64,000 bases of DNA from JANQMY01 sp965228775 (GTDB lineage Bacteria > Pseudomonadota > Alphaproteobacteria > JANQMY01): assembly GCA_965228775.1 (NCBI GenBank), contig OZ245840.1, forward strand, positions 2,170,001 through 2,234,000, given 5' to 3'. Under the pieces are notes generated by a model, which was not told where the DNA came from, made no database searches, and saw only the letters and a list, made by a program, of their open reading frames with translations. This document shows positions 53,453-62,059 of this stretch, in pieces. Numbering within the stretch: the stretch's first letter is position 1; every line of letters starts with the position of its first letter. Position numbers and translations under genes: made by a program.

Positions 53453-54667
53453 ATGAGCAACAAATTGTTGTCGGAAGCGGCTGTAAATCATGCAGCGGTC
53501 ACGAAACGGGGCGTACTTGAGCGGCTCTTCACCATGATGTTTCAGGGGTTTGTCTACAACCAGATCTGGGAAGACCCCGCTGTTGACCTGGAAGCCCTGG
53601 AAGTGGACGAAAACACCCGCCTGGTGACGATCGCTTCCGGCGGCTGCAACGTTATGACGTACTTGACCGCCAACCCCGCGAAGATCATCGCGATTGATTT
53701 GAACCCCAATCACATCGCGCTCACCCGGTTGAAACTGGCGGCCTTGGAACATCTGCCGTCCTATGACGATTTCTTCCGGTTCTTTGGCATCGCCGACGAC
53801 CGCGACAACCGCAGCTCTTATGACCGGTATCTGCTGCCTCATTTGGACGACAATACGCGCCGGTACTGGCAGCGCTGGGTCCCATGGGGCGGACGCCGGA
53901 TCAACATGTTCGCGCGCAACCTGTATCACCACAGTCTCCTGGGGCGGTTTATTGGACTTGTCCATCTGGTATCCCGCATGCACGGCAAGCGGCCGTCGGA
54001 AGTCCTGAAAGCCAAAACCCTCGAGGAGCAGCGCGCCATATATGAACAAGCCATTGGCCCCATGTTCGATTCCCGGTTCGTCAAAGCCATGGCGCGCCTG
54101 CCTGTATCGTTCTACTGGCTGGGCATTCCGCCGGCACAGCATGACGAACTGATGGCGGCCGCGAATGGCAGCCCCGCAAACTTATTCCGTGAACGGATCG
54201 AACGCCTTGCTTGCGACTTCCCAATCTCGGAAAACTATTTCGCATGGCAGGCCTTCGGCCGCCGCTACGATGTGGAAGAAAAGAACGCCATTCCGGAATA
54301 TCTGCGCCCGGAACAATACGAGCCGCTGCGCGAGCGTATCGGTAACGTGGAAACGCATTTGGCGTCCATGACCGACTATCTGGCATCGCAACCCAACGAG
54401 AGCCTAGACCGGTATGTACTTCTCGATTCCCAGGACTGGATGAATGAAGAACAGATAACCGCTCTGTGGCGCGAGATCGGCAGAACCGCCGCTCCTGGCG
54501 CACGGGTAATCTTTCGCACCGCCGGTGACGAATCGCCATTGGAAAAAAAGCTTCCGGAAGAGGTCTTGGCACCTTGGTCTTATGACACGGAACGCGGGGA
54601 ACGCTTCCTGGCGCGTGATCGCTCATCGATCTACGGCGGCTTCCACATTTATACGAAAGCCGCTTGA
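53453..54667 (+). CDS. btaA: S-adenosylmethionine:diacylglycerol 3-amino-3-carboxypropyltransferase BtaA
   Basis: A 404-residue DUF3419 protein. BtaA moves the aminocarboxypropyl group of SAM to diacylglycerol, the first step of the betaine lipid DGTS. Family features are QIWEDPAVDLEAL, the SAM-binding-like VTIASGGCNVMTYL (about 58-71), IIAIDLNPNHIALTRLKLAAL, and PPAQHDELM. It is followed after 4 bp by btaB, which confirms the assignment. Confidence 0.92.
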   Translation: MSNKLLSEAAVNHAAVTKRGVLERLFTMMFQGFVYNQIWEDPAVDLEALEVDENTRLVTIASGGCNVMTYLTANPAKIIAIDLNPNHIALTRLKLAALEHLPSYDDFFRFFGIADDRDNRSSYDRYLLPHLDDNTRRYWQRWVPWGGRRINMFARNLYHHSLLGRFIGLVHLVSRMHGKRPSEVLKAKTLEEQRAIYEQAIGPMFDSRFVKAMARLPVSFYWLGIPPAQHDELMAAANGSPANLFRERIERLACDFPISENYFAWQAFGRRYDVEEKNAIPEYLRPEQYEPLRERIGNVETHLASMTDYLASQPNESLDRYVLLDSQDWMNEEQITALWREIGRTAAPGARVIFRTAGDESPLEKKLPEEVLAPWSYDTERGERFLARDRSSIYGGFHIYTKAA

Positions 54668-54671
54668 GCCC

Positions 54672-55325
54672 ATGGCCATGGATGCCCGCTCGGCGATGGA
54701 TCAAATGTACCGCTATCAGCGGCACTTTTATGATTTCACGCGGAAATACTATCTGTTCGGACGCGATTCGCTCATCCAGGATCTGCCGATTCTTCCCGGC
54801 GAAACGATCTGCGAAGTGGGCTGCGGTACCGCGCGCAATCTGATCACGCTTGCCAGGCGTTTTCCGCAGGCGCGGCTTTACGGCATCGATGCGTCCGACG
54901 AAATGCTGAAAACCGCGCAAATCGCCATCGATAAAGCGGGGCTTTCGGATCGGATCCATGTGGCGCAAGCCCTTGCACAGGACTTTGACGGACGGGCGCT
55001 GTTTGGCCTGAACGAGCCCTTCGACCGGCTGCTTTTTTCTTACAGCCTGTCCATGATCGATGAATGGCAATCGGCAATCGATTACGGGATCACCCAAATC
55101 AAACCGGATGGCTTCATCCATATTGTCGATTTCGGAAACCAGGATCAGCTGCCGAAATGGTTCAAGAAATTCTTGGGCGCGTGGCTGTCCGCCTTTCATG
55201 TGCGGTTCCGCCCAGAGATTCGGGTCTATTTCGATCAACTCGCTGATAATGGCGTTGGCCATGTGTCTTTCCGTCACTTTATGCGCGGTTATGCCTATCT
55301 CTTAACCTTTGAGCGTGCTTGCTGA
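54672..55325 (+). CDS. btaB: Diacylglyceryl-N-trimethylhomoserine synthase subunit BtaB
   Basis: A 217-residue class I methyltransferase. The SAM-binding motif is ICEVGCGTARNLITLA (about 38-53), then ARLYGIDASDEML. BtaB trimethylates the amino group made by BtaA, giving the betaine lipid. ATG at 54672 (an ATG at 54678 is possible). The 4-bp gap from btaA indicates an operon. Confidence 0.9.
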   Translation: MAMDARSAMDQMYRYQRHFYDFTRKYYLFGRDSLIQDLPILPGETICEVGCGTARNLITLARRFPQARLYGIDASDEMLKTAQIAIDKAGLSDRIHVAQALAQDFDGRALFGLNEPFDRLLFSYSLSMIDEWQSAIDYGITQIKPDGFIHIVDFGNQDQLPKWFKKFLGAWLSAFHVRFRPEIRVYFDQLADNGVGHVSFRHFMRGYAYLLTFERAC

Positions 55326-55526
55326 CGATTTGCACACGGAATTAGCAGTTACGTTTTCTGCCTAATTTTTGGAATTCTATTTCCCGAATCGCGGCTTTTC
55401 CGCAACAAAACACTCCGTCAGCGAATTTATTCTCCCAATCGGTAACGTTAAATTGTTTCTCTGCTTGCTTTACCGGAGAGGACAGCCATATCCTGTTTCC
55501 CAAAAACAAGTGGGAAGGGATAGGAA

Positions 55527-56324
55527 ATGGTATATGTCGCGCATATGAGCGAGATACGTGCACCGTCCTTGCGGCTGGCTTTGTCAGAAGGCGGACGGGC
55601 TTTATCGGAACTCGCTGCGTTACCATTAGCACAACCTCTTCTTCAAACCGCTCCGCGCGGGGACGGACATTCCGTACTCGTCCTACCTGGCTTTATCGCA
55701 GGTGACGGCAGCACCAATATTCTGCGCCGCTTTATTGCAGGCCGCGGATATGACGCACAGCCTTGGACCCTTGGCCAAAACCTCGGCCACCGTACCGTTG
55801 GTGTGAATGGCGAAAAAATCATCGAACGCCTCGAAGAAATGTTTTCGGAATCAGAAAACAAGGTAAGCCTCGTCGGGTGGAGCTTGGGCGGCATCATTGC
55901 GCGCGAAATGGCGCGCCGGCATCCGGAAATGGTGCGGCAGGTGATTTCGCTGGGCAGCCCCTTCAATGGCAATTTGCGGGCAACGCACCCGCACCGGCTT
56001 TACAAAGTTCTGACGGGACATGATCCGGAAGCGGATCATATGGAAGAAATACTTCAAGTGCTGCGCGATCCGCCCCCTGGCATTCCGTGTACGTCGATCT
56101 TCACAAAAGGGGATGGCGTGGTCGCCTGGCAAAACTGTCTCGAGGAACCGGACCACCTGACCGACAATATCGAAGTGCGCGCAAGTCATATCGGCCTTGG
56201 TGTGAACGCGGCGGTGATGTACGCGATCGCCGACCGGCTGGCCCTGCCCGAAGGGGACTGGAAGCCTTTCGACAGAAGCGGCGTCCGGTCCTTGGTCTAC
56301 CCATCCTCCGGGCACATGTATTGA
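55527..56324 (+). CDS. Alpha/beta hydrolase, lipase-like
   Basis: A 265-residue protein with an alpha/beta-hydrolase core: VLVLPGFIAGDGSTN oxyanion loop (about 50-64), nucleophile elbow GWSLGG (about 117-122), Asp in FTKGDGVV and His near SHIGLG. It resembles lipases/esterases of the PGAP1-like type. It has no evident signal peptide. ATG at 55527 is 6 bp after AAGGGA. Between the btaAB operon and a phasin gene, a lipid substrate is plausible. Confidence 0.75.
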   Translation: MVYVAHMSEIRAPSLRLALSEGGRALSELAALPLAQPLLQTAPRGDGHSVLVLPGFIAGDGSTNILRRFIAGRGYDAQPWTLGQNLGHRTVGVNGEKIIERLEEMFSESENKVSLVGWSLGGIIAREMARRHPEMVRQVISLGSPFNGNLRATHPHRLYKVLTGHDPEADHMEEILQVLRDPPPGIPCTSIFTKGDGVVAWQNCLEEPDHLTDNIEVRASHIGLGVNAAVMYAIADRLALPEGDWKPFDRSGVRSLVYPSSGHMY

Positions 56325-56347
56325 CCCCCTGTCGAAACACAAAAACA

Positions 56348-56376
56348 AACGGGGGCTCAAAGCCCCCGTTTCTTTT
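56348..56376. terminator. Bidirectional Rho-independent terminator
   Basis: A 10-bp GC-rich stem (AACGGGGGCT / AGCCCCCGTT) with a 3-nt loop lies between the convergent lipase-like and phasin genes. A T-rich stretch follows on both strands (TTCTTTT on plus; GTTTGTTTTTG on minus), so it can serve both genes. Confidence 0.85.
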
Positions 56377-56410
56377 AGCGTCGATGCCGGCGAACGCATC
56401 GCCATGATCT

Positions 56411-56755
56411 TTACTCCGGTGAGCGCAAATCTTCCGCTGCGTCGCGCAATGGCTTGAAAGCCGCTGTCGATGCTTGAGCAAACATTTCCGCGATCTCGCG
56501 GGACTGTTGAATGCCGCGTTCGAAGCCTTCGCGTACCGCTTCCTGCTGAACCTTAAAGGCTTCGCTCACGTCTTTCGCTTCAATGACGGCCCGTGCCGTG
56601 TCGAAACCGCGCGCTGTATTTTCCTGCGCCATTTCAATCAAGCGCACATTCAATTCCCGGCCCTTTTCGTTGACTTCTTCACCGAAGCCACGAAAGCCGC
56701 CGCCAAAACCGCTAAATGCATCGTTCATGCGGCCGAAAATATCTGTCATTGCCAT
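56411..56755 (-). CDS. Phasin family protein
   Basis: A 114-residue, mostly helical phasin. The central region (VNEKGRELNVRLIEMAQENTARGFDTARAVIEAKD) and the EAVREGFERGIQQSREIAEMF stretch match phasin_2-type proteins, which coat polyhydroxyalkanoate granules. Small glycine-rich N-terminus. Located between two hydrolases and close to the wax ester synthase. Confidence 0.85.
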   Translation of the reverse strand: MAMTDIFGRMNDAFSGFGGGFRGFGEEVNEKGRELNVRLIEMAQENTARGFDTARAVIEAKDVSEAFKVQQEAVREGFERGIQQSREIAEMFAQASTAAFKPLRDAAEDLRSPE

Positions 56756-56820
56756 TGTCGATCTCCTTTATGTCCAGTCCAGTTCAGTCCATATCAAAAG
56801 CGAAACGCCGGAACGCGCCC

Positions 56821-57738
56821 TTATTGGGCCGCCGCCGCCATGCCTCCCCGTTCGGCCGCGCGCACATGATTGAGAATGTGTTCTGAAATCTGCGGCAAAA
56901 ACTTTTCGGGAAGGTCGTGGGCCATCCCGTCAATAATCTCCAATTTGGCACCGGCAACGGTACGCGCAATGTCTTCCCCGCCTTCTTTCGGCGCGAGTGG
57001 ATCGACCGACCCGTGGATCACCAAAGTCGGCGCACTGATTTTGCGCGCATAGTCGCGGAAATCACCCGTCGCGATGATGGCCGCCAATTGACGGCGCATT
57101 CCTTGCGGGTAATAGGAACGGTCAAAGCTGAAAGCGATCCGTTCACGGAGGGCTTTGCGGCTATCGTCATCGTCCGGCGTGCCGATCAGATCCCAGATCT
57201 GCAGGCTTGCATCGATCAGCGTTTCCCGGTCTGTCGCCTTTGGGCGATTGAGAAACATCTGCCGGGTAATTTCCGGGCGCGCCTGCGGCAGCTTCGGATT
57301 GCCCGTGGTCGACATAATCGCCGTCAGGCTCTTGACCCGGTCCGGCGCGTGCGCAGCTGTTAGCTGGCCAATCATGCCGCCCATGGAGGCGCCCACCACA
57401 TGAGCGTCGGCAATATCGAGTGCATCAAGCACGCCGACCGTGTCACGCGACATGTCATGCAGCGAATAAGGCGCAATCTTGTTAAGCCCCACAAACCGGC
57501 CGGCCATTTGCAGCAAGGGATGAATGGTCCGCCGCCCATGAAACTTGTGAGACAGACCGATATCGCGGTTATCGAACGCCACAACCCGAAAGCCGGACTC
57601 CACCAGGCTGTCGATCAATCCTTGCGGCCACAAGACCAACTGCGATGCCAGCCCCATCACCAGCAAGATCACCGGATCTTCCGTATGACCGTGATCTTCA
57701 TACTCGATCGAGATGCCATTTGCGGTGAGGGTTGCCAT
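56821..57738 (-). CDS. Alpha/beta hydrolase
   Basis: A 305-residue hydrolase. Oxyanion region ILLVMGLASQLVLWP, conserved AFDNRDIGLS, nucleophile elbow GASMGG (about 116-121), acid near VIHGSVDPLAP, and catalytic His in DGMAHDLP (residue about 278). The pattern resembles PHA-related and lipid esterases in this family, but no substrate is evident. It overlaps no other gene; the WS/DGAT gene lies 26 bp upstream on the same strand. Confidence 0.85.
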   Translation of the reverse strand: MATLTANGISIEYEDHGHTEDPVILLVMGLASQLVLWPQGLIDSLVESGFRVVAFDNRDIGLSHKFHGRRTIHPLLQMAGRFVGLNKIAPYSLHDMSRDTVGVLDALDIADAHVVGASMGGMIGQLTAAHAPDRVKSLTAIMSTTGNPKLPQARPEITRQMFLNRPKATDRETLIDASLQIWDLIGTPDDDDSRKALRERIAFSFDRSYYPQGMRRQLAAIIATGDFRDYARKISAPTLVIHGSVDPLAPKEGGEDIARTVAGAKLEIIDGMAHDLPEKFLPQISEHILNHVRAAERGGMAAAAQ

Positions 57739-57763
57739 ATGTCGCGCCTGCTCAGCCTACGGA

Positions 57764-59494
57764 TTAAGAATTGTCTTGCGTCGGTGCGTCGGTCGCCGGG
57801 GCCATGCCATTGGCGGATTTGCCATTCACATGCGGCTTCGCCTCAGTCACCCCAGCTAACGTCGCTTCGGACGCGGCAATGGCGGGTTCTGCGGCTTGCA
57901 CGGTAACGCTTTCCGGTTTAACGGATGCCGCGGGTTGCTTGCGCGTTGTGCGCTTGCGTTTCGGAGCGGCCACTTTTTTCGGGGCCGCCCGCTTCGCCGG
58001 GGCTTTCTTACGGGGTGTCTTTGCCTTGGCCGGTGCTACCTCGTCCCCCTTTGCGGCGAGTTTCGGCTGCGGCCTCTTCATCAACCCCGCCTGCAGTTCA
58101 TCGAAAGATTCCTGCAAACAATCGGAATAGAATTCCGGATCAGGCATCATGTCCCGGCACGCATTGATCGACACCGTGATGTCACCGCAATAACTAAATA
58201 CCGGATGAAACAGACCAAGCCCGTCAAACACCGGCCCCAAGCCATATTGCGTCACGAACCGTGCACCGGTGGAATAGATCGGCACTTGCGGTCCCGGCAC
58301 ATTGGTGACCACCGTGTTGAAGACAGGGTAGAAGCGGTTGGCAAGGCCCATGCGCGTGTAAAGGCGCGCGGCCAGACCGGTCATGGTCGGGGACAGAAAC
58401 TTCGTATAATCCGCAAGCTGACGGGCGCCCACCGCATTTGTCAGCGCTTTGGAATCCAGCGCGCTTTGGCGCACGAATTGAAGACGGCCCACCGGGTCTT
58501 GCACATGCGTGCCCAAGGACACCGACATGGCGGTGACCTGATTGCCGAGCGATCCCTTTTCGCCTTCCGACCGCACAGATACCGGTGCCATGGTCACCAG
58601 CGGTTCCGACGGCAACTCATTCTTGGATTTCAAATAATGGCGCAACCCGCCACCGACGACAGCGAGAATAATGTCATTCACGGTGGCGCCCGCTTGGCGG
58701 CTTTTCATTTCGCGAATGGCGGCAAGGTCAAACGACCGTCCGTCCACCACACGGTGCGGCGACACCACGCGATTAAATCGGGTGCGCGGCACGGCATTGG
58801 GCGCCGTCGGCAGTTTCAAATCTCCGCGCATGACAGAGTTTGCCACCTTGGCCAAAGTGGGAACCGACTTCGCAGCGACTTCCGCCAAACGCAAAGGCGT
58901 GCGCAAACTATTGCCATAGGCCCGCGCCAACAGTTCCGGCGCCGTGGGCACGCGCTCGGGCACCCATGGGTGTTCCGGCGTTTCCACGTCGTCGGTTACA
59001 TCCAAGGAATGGATGGCGGCGGTAATGTCCACGCCGGAAACGCCATCAATGGCGGCATGGTGGATTTTTGAGATGATGGCATAGCAGCCTTTGGGCAGGC
59101 CCTTCACATTGTCGAGGCCTTCGACAACCGTGAACTCCCACAAGGGTTTGGTGAGGTCCATAGGGCGCGAATGAATGCGCGCCGCCTGAATGCACAGCTG
59201 GCGCCAATCTCCCGGTTGAGGCAGCGCCACGTGGCGAATGTGAAATTCGATATCGAAGTCCGGATCTTCAATCCAATAGGGATAGTCCAGATTCAGCGGC
59301 ACATTGACGATGCGCTGACGGAAGCTTTTGGCGCGGTGCAGGCGCTCTTCGATGTATTTGATGATTTCCTTAAAGCGCACCTTGCCGCCCGGTGCCGTGG
59401 ACGGGTCGTAAATCGTGATGGCGCCGATATGCATCGGCGTGCGTTGGCTTTCCAGATAGAGAAAGGACGAATCAAGGCCAGTAAGCTGTTCCAT
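57764..59494 (-). CDS. Wax ester synthase / diacylglycerol acyltransferase (WS/DGAT) with lysine-rich tail
   Basis: A 576-residue WS/DGAT. The active-site HHAAIDG is at 145-151, PLWE at 117-120, and NVPGPQVPIYSTGA and SYCGDITVSINACRD later are family segments. It esterifies fatty alcohols or diacylglycerol with acyl-CoA, making storage lipid. Residues about 472-576 are an extra tail: rich in Lys, Arg, Pro and Ala (TPRKKAPAKRAAPKK, KRKRTTRK), then Ala/Glu-rich. Such tails are known in histone-like and PhaF-type proteins. Start ATG 59494 after AGGAGA. Confidence 0.93.
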   Translation of the reverse strand: MEQLTGLDSSFLYLESQRTPMHIGAITIYDPSTAPGGKVRFKEIIKYIEERLHRAKSFRQRIVNVPLNLDYPYWIEDPDFDIEFHIRHVALPQPGDWRQLCIQAARIHSRPMDLTKPLWEFTVVEGLDNVKGLPKGCYAIISKIHHAAIDGVSGVDITAAIHSLDVTDDVETPEHPWVPERVPTAPELLARAYGNSLRTPLRLAEVAAKSVPTLAKVANSVMRGDLKLPTAPNAVPRTRFNRVVSPHRVVDGRSFDLAAIREMKSRQAGATVNDIILAVVGGGLRHYLKSKNELPSEPLVTMAPVSVRSEGEKGSLGNQVTAMSVSLGTHVQDPVGRLQFVRQSALDSKALTNAVGARQLADYTKFLSPTMTGLAARLYTRMGLANRFYPVFNTVVTNVPGPQVPIYSTGARFVTQYGLGPVFDGLGLFHPVFSYCGDITVSINACRDMMPDPEFYSDCLQESFDELQAGLMKRPQPKLAAKGDEVAPAKAKTPRKKAPAKRAAPKKVAAPKRKRTTRKQPAASVKPESVTVQAAEPAIAASEATLAGVTEAKPHVNGKSANGMAPATDAPTQDNS

Positions 59495-60063
59495 GGACGG
59501 TGTCTCCTGAGCGGCGTCAGTTACGCAGAGCCGCCATTTCACTCCACTTTTTTCCAGAATACCCGCGCTGCGACTTGTGCAACGCCGAAATCAAAGCCGT
59601 TTTATTTCGCACTTGCATATAAAATTTTGGGAACAGAGTCAACGAACGCAACGGATGTGCCCCTACGCCGCTTGTGCAAGCATGCGGGCTGACGGCGTTT
59701 TGCTGGGCGTAATGCATGGGCGCATGGGCGCATGGGGTTGATCCAACTTTTTGGCGCCGCCCTGATTAGGGAAAGCCTCATGCCACCACTCTCCATCCTC
59801 AGATGCTTAAAAATGATACGGGTCAATTGTTGCATTGCAATATTTCAGTTCGCCAAAGAAATAAGCTTAGCCTATTTTTCGTATTGTTTCAAAGATGAGA
59901 AGCGGAAAGGGCTGGCGATGCACAAACACGGTTGCGGAGCGGGCAACATTTCAGTAAAGACTTTGGCCCATCTTAACCTTGATTTTGGTAAGATCAGCGG
60001 CGGTCCGGCGCAGTACCGGGTTCCGCCCTTTCCGTCCCGTTTCCATCCGGAACGAGTTGATGG
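59495..60063. other. Intergenic region before the tRNA gene
   Basis: About 570 bp. It should hold the promoters of the WS/DGAT gene and the tRNA. A triple 8-bp repeat of GCATGGG(C/G) at 59714-59737 is the only repeat seen. Two frames here (59602-59835 minus and 59732-60073 plus) lack coding features. Confidence 0.4.
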
Positions 60064-60139
60064 GCCGCTTTAGCTCAGCTGGTAGAGCATCGCATTCGTA
60101 ATGCGGGGGTCGCGTGTTCAAGTCACGCAAGCGGCACCA
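60064..60139 (+). tRNA. tRNA-Thr (anticodon CGT), CCA encoded
   Basis: A complete 76-nt cloverleaf: acceptor GCCGCTT/AAGCGGC, D stem GCTC/GAGC, anticodon stem TCGCA/TGCGG (one T-G pair), loop TTCGTAA with anticodon CGT (reads the Thr codon ACG), 5-nt variable loop GGGTC, T stem GCGTG/CACGC with loop TTCAAGT, and encoded CCA. Its 3' half is repeated at 62060-62111. Confidence 0.95.
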
Positions 60140-60140
60140 T
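60089..60140. repeat. attL-like direct repeat (tRNA 3' half)
   Basis: A 52-bp segment starting near the end of the D stem and covering the anticodon arm through CCA plus one base. It recurs at 62060-62111, an exact offset of 1,971 bp, with one difference (G at 60109, A at 62080). It is the site at which an integrative element would restore the tRNA. Confidence 0.85.
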
Positions 60141-60146
60141 TTCTTC

Positions 60147-61070
60147 TCAGTTCACTGTTTCCGCGTTCAGCACATACTCACCAATTTGTTTGACAGTGGT
60201 ATAGCTACTAAATGCAAGCTCTTCCTGTTTCGCCTGACTAGACAAATCAATCACTGCGTTTTCAATTTCTTCAGCTTGCTTTTCAGTGACCTGAGGATCG
60301 TCACTTGATGGGCGCTGAATAATCATTTCATGTGTTCGCTTGCGCGCGAGCGAGCCTTCCTTATCTCGATTCACTTTTAGTTCCCACATTCTGCTCTTTA
60401 TCTTGTCGTAAGATGCAGCACGGCTTGACGTCTTCAAAGTGCCGAAATTCGCAACTAGGTGAGACCCCGTAAAGTCGATCACCACGTCATGCGCATTTGA
60501 ACGACGACGCCTTCTTCTTTGTTCTCGAATGTCCCTGCTAAAGTACTTGTCATAGCTTGGCTTTTGTGAAGCTACATACGTAAAAACCAAAGATGGAAGC
60601 CGTTCGGCCACCACTGTTTGTTCAACCGCAACCATCTGCTGTTCAGCAACTATTTCTAATGCTGAAAGCCTGTCAGCGTTGTATAGCGAAGATAGTGTCT
60701 TCATCCACATTTGCGCCAATTCAACGATCGACCGTGCTTCTCCTTCAGAAACTGGCCCAAAAGAAATTCCAGAGAAACTTGGAAGGGGCCTCGCTATTGC
60801 GTCCTCGGCCCTTTCCGCTAAGTCCGCAGCAAATTCATCTAATGCAACTTCAGATGCAAAAATTGCTGTCTCCGCTGAACTTCCGTACAAGCATTCGAGT
60901 CGGTGAAGCGCATTTGCTCTTTCCAAGTAGAAACCGTCCTTGCCAACCGCAGCCACTCCAATAACAAACTTTTCCGGAGAGCCCATAATTGGACTGATCA
61001 AGATGCTGGTCCATCTTCCATGAACAAATTGTTCTGTACTCGGAAACCTCGGGAACTTTTTGTCGGACAT
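60147..61070 (-). CDS. Unknown partner protein of the HipA-like kinase
   Basis: A 307-residue protein without a recognised family. Features: an N-terminal mixed alpha/beta region (about 20-60), an acidic helical section (70-150), a run of six arginines (185-190), then a DVVIDF / HLVANFGTL beta stretch and a Lys/Arg-rich helix region (215-255), ending in an acidic coiled tail. The basic stretch suggests nucleic-acid binding. ATG at 61070 is 2 bp after the kinase stop, so the pair is one operon. The first-60-residue region may correspond to the DUF3037-type partners of HipA-like kinases; this is weak. Confidence 0.6.
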   Translation of the reverse strand: MSDKKFPRFPSTEQFVHGRWTSILISPIMGSPEKFVIGVAAVGKDGFYLERANALHRLECLYGSSAETAIFASEVALDEFAADLAERAEDAIARPLPSFSGISFGPVSEGEARSIVELAQMWMKTLSSLYNADRLSALEIVAEQQMVAVEQTVVAERLPSLVFTYVASQKPSYDKYFSRDIREQRRRRRRSNAHDVVIDFTGSHLVANFGTLKTSSRAASYDKIKSRMWELKVNRDKEGSLARKRTHEMIIQRPSSDDPQVTEKQAEEIENAVIDLSSQAKQEELAFSSYTTVKQIGEYVLNAETVN

Positions 61071-61072
61071 TT

Positions 61073-61882
61073 TCACACCGCCCAATTTTCATTAAGAGCT
61101 TCCGCCGCCAACTTTGGTACGAAGGGAGTGCGATCTGAGAGAAAATTCACCAGCGCATCAAAATCGCTCGACTCGAGCATCAACTGAATATGATTTAGCT
61201 TCACCAACGATTTGAGATTGATAACAGATATCTTACCCTCCAAGAGCGAGGCTGAAGCTAAGGCCTTCTTGCGTTGGTCTTCACTCATAACGGGCGTCAA
61301 CCATCGACGAAGCCGACTACTGTAGCTTTTTTCTGCGACTAAATCTGTAACTGCCCATTTCGGCCCAGTGAAACAATGCCCGTGATCGATTATCCAGAGT
61401 TGGTTGTTCCCCGCGAATAAGAGATTTCCTTCGTGGCGGTCAATATTTGCGACCCATGCATCAAATCCGAACAAATCGCCCACCAGATCCCATTCTGCAA
61501 TCCGTCTACAAACTTTCACTTTGATATCGGGATCTCTTCCAACATATAGCTGCGATACCGATGGTGTCGCTACGTCAGCACTCGCGAATACCAGCCTTTC
61601 ACCATTCGCTGAAACTGGTCCTTTCTGAACTGCAAGAATGTCCCCTGAAGGCACTATCGCCAAATGTGCTTTTGGAACTGGCATTCCCAACGCGTGCGCC
61701 AACGCTGCAGCTAACAGCTCATTCGCGAGTTGCCGCTCATCCAAGTCCTTTAGTATCGCTGATCGCGTCGTCCCATCAGATAACACCAGTTGACCGCGAT
61801 ATGAGTCATTAATACCTTTCTCGGCTAGCGGCTGGGCACCCCGCAACACCGTTGCTAATTCGACGAATGCTTCTTCTGTCAT
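61073..61882 (-). CDS. HipA-like kinase (HipA_2 type)
   Basis: A 269-residue stand-alone kinase-fold protein. All catalytic positions are in place: Lys45 (AILKDLD), Glu55 in the next helix (ANELLAAALAHALGMPVP), catalytic NIDRHEGN (146-153; Asp148, Asn153) and the metal Asp166 in IDHGHCF. The layout matches the HipA-like kinase family, shorter than true HipA. No HipB-like antitoxin is present. It may phosphorylate a protein or tRNA-related target as in HipA toxins; the target is unknown. Confidence 0.8.
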   Translation of the reverse strand: MTEEAFVELATVLRGAQPLAEKGINDSYRGQLVLSDGTTRSAILKDLDERQLANELLAAALAHALGMPVPKAHLAIVPSGDILAVQKGPVSANGERLVFASADVATPSVSQLYVGRDPDIKVKVCRRIAEWDLVGDLFGFDAWVANIDRHEGNLLFAGNNQLWIIDHGHCFTGPKWAVTDLVAEKSYSSRLRRWLTPVMSEDQRKKALASASLLEGKISVINLKSLVKLNHIQLMLESSDFDALVNFLSDRTPFVPKLAAEALNENWAV

Positions 61883-62059
61883 AAAGAGACGTACCTAAAT
61901 CTGCGGGTTTGACCCCTAATGCTGGATTTTCATGGCAAGGTTAAAAAACACCTAAACGACCACACAAAACAATCAAAAGTAGCATCTTCGTTACGCTTCC
62001 GCAAAAATAGTCTGGCTGACATGAATTCATAGTATCCCTTGCCTTCTTCATCACAACCA

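Noticed and set aside
52529..54142. 537-residue minus-strand frame across the XRE gene and btaA
   Set aside because: Opposite two well-supported genes and an AT-rich control region; no domain features.
57896..59071. 391-residue plus-strand frame opposite the WS/DGAT gene
   Set aside because: Antisense shadow, histidine/arginine-rich, no motifs.
59714..59737. Triple 8-bp repeat GCATGGG(C/G)
   Set aside because: Too short and simple to call a regulatory array or CRISPR; probably replication slippage.
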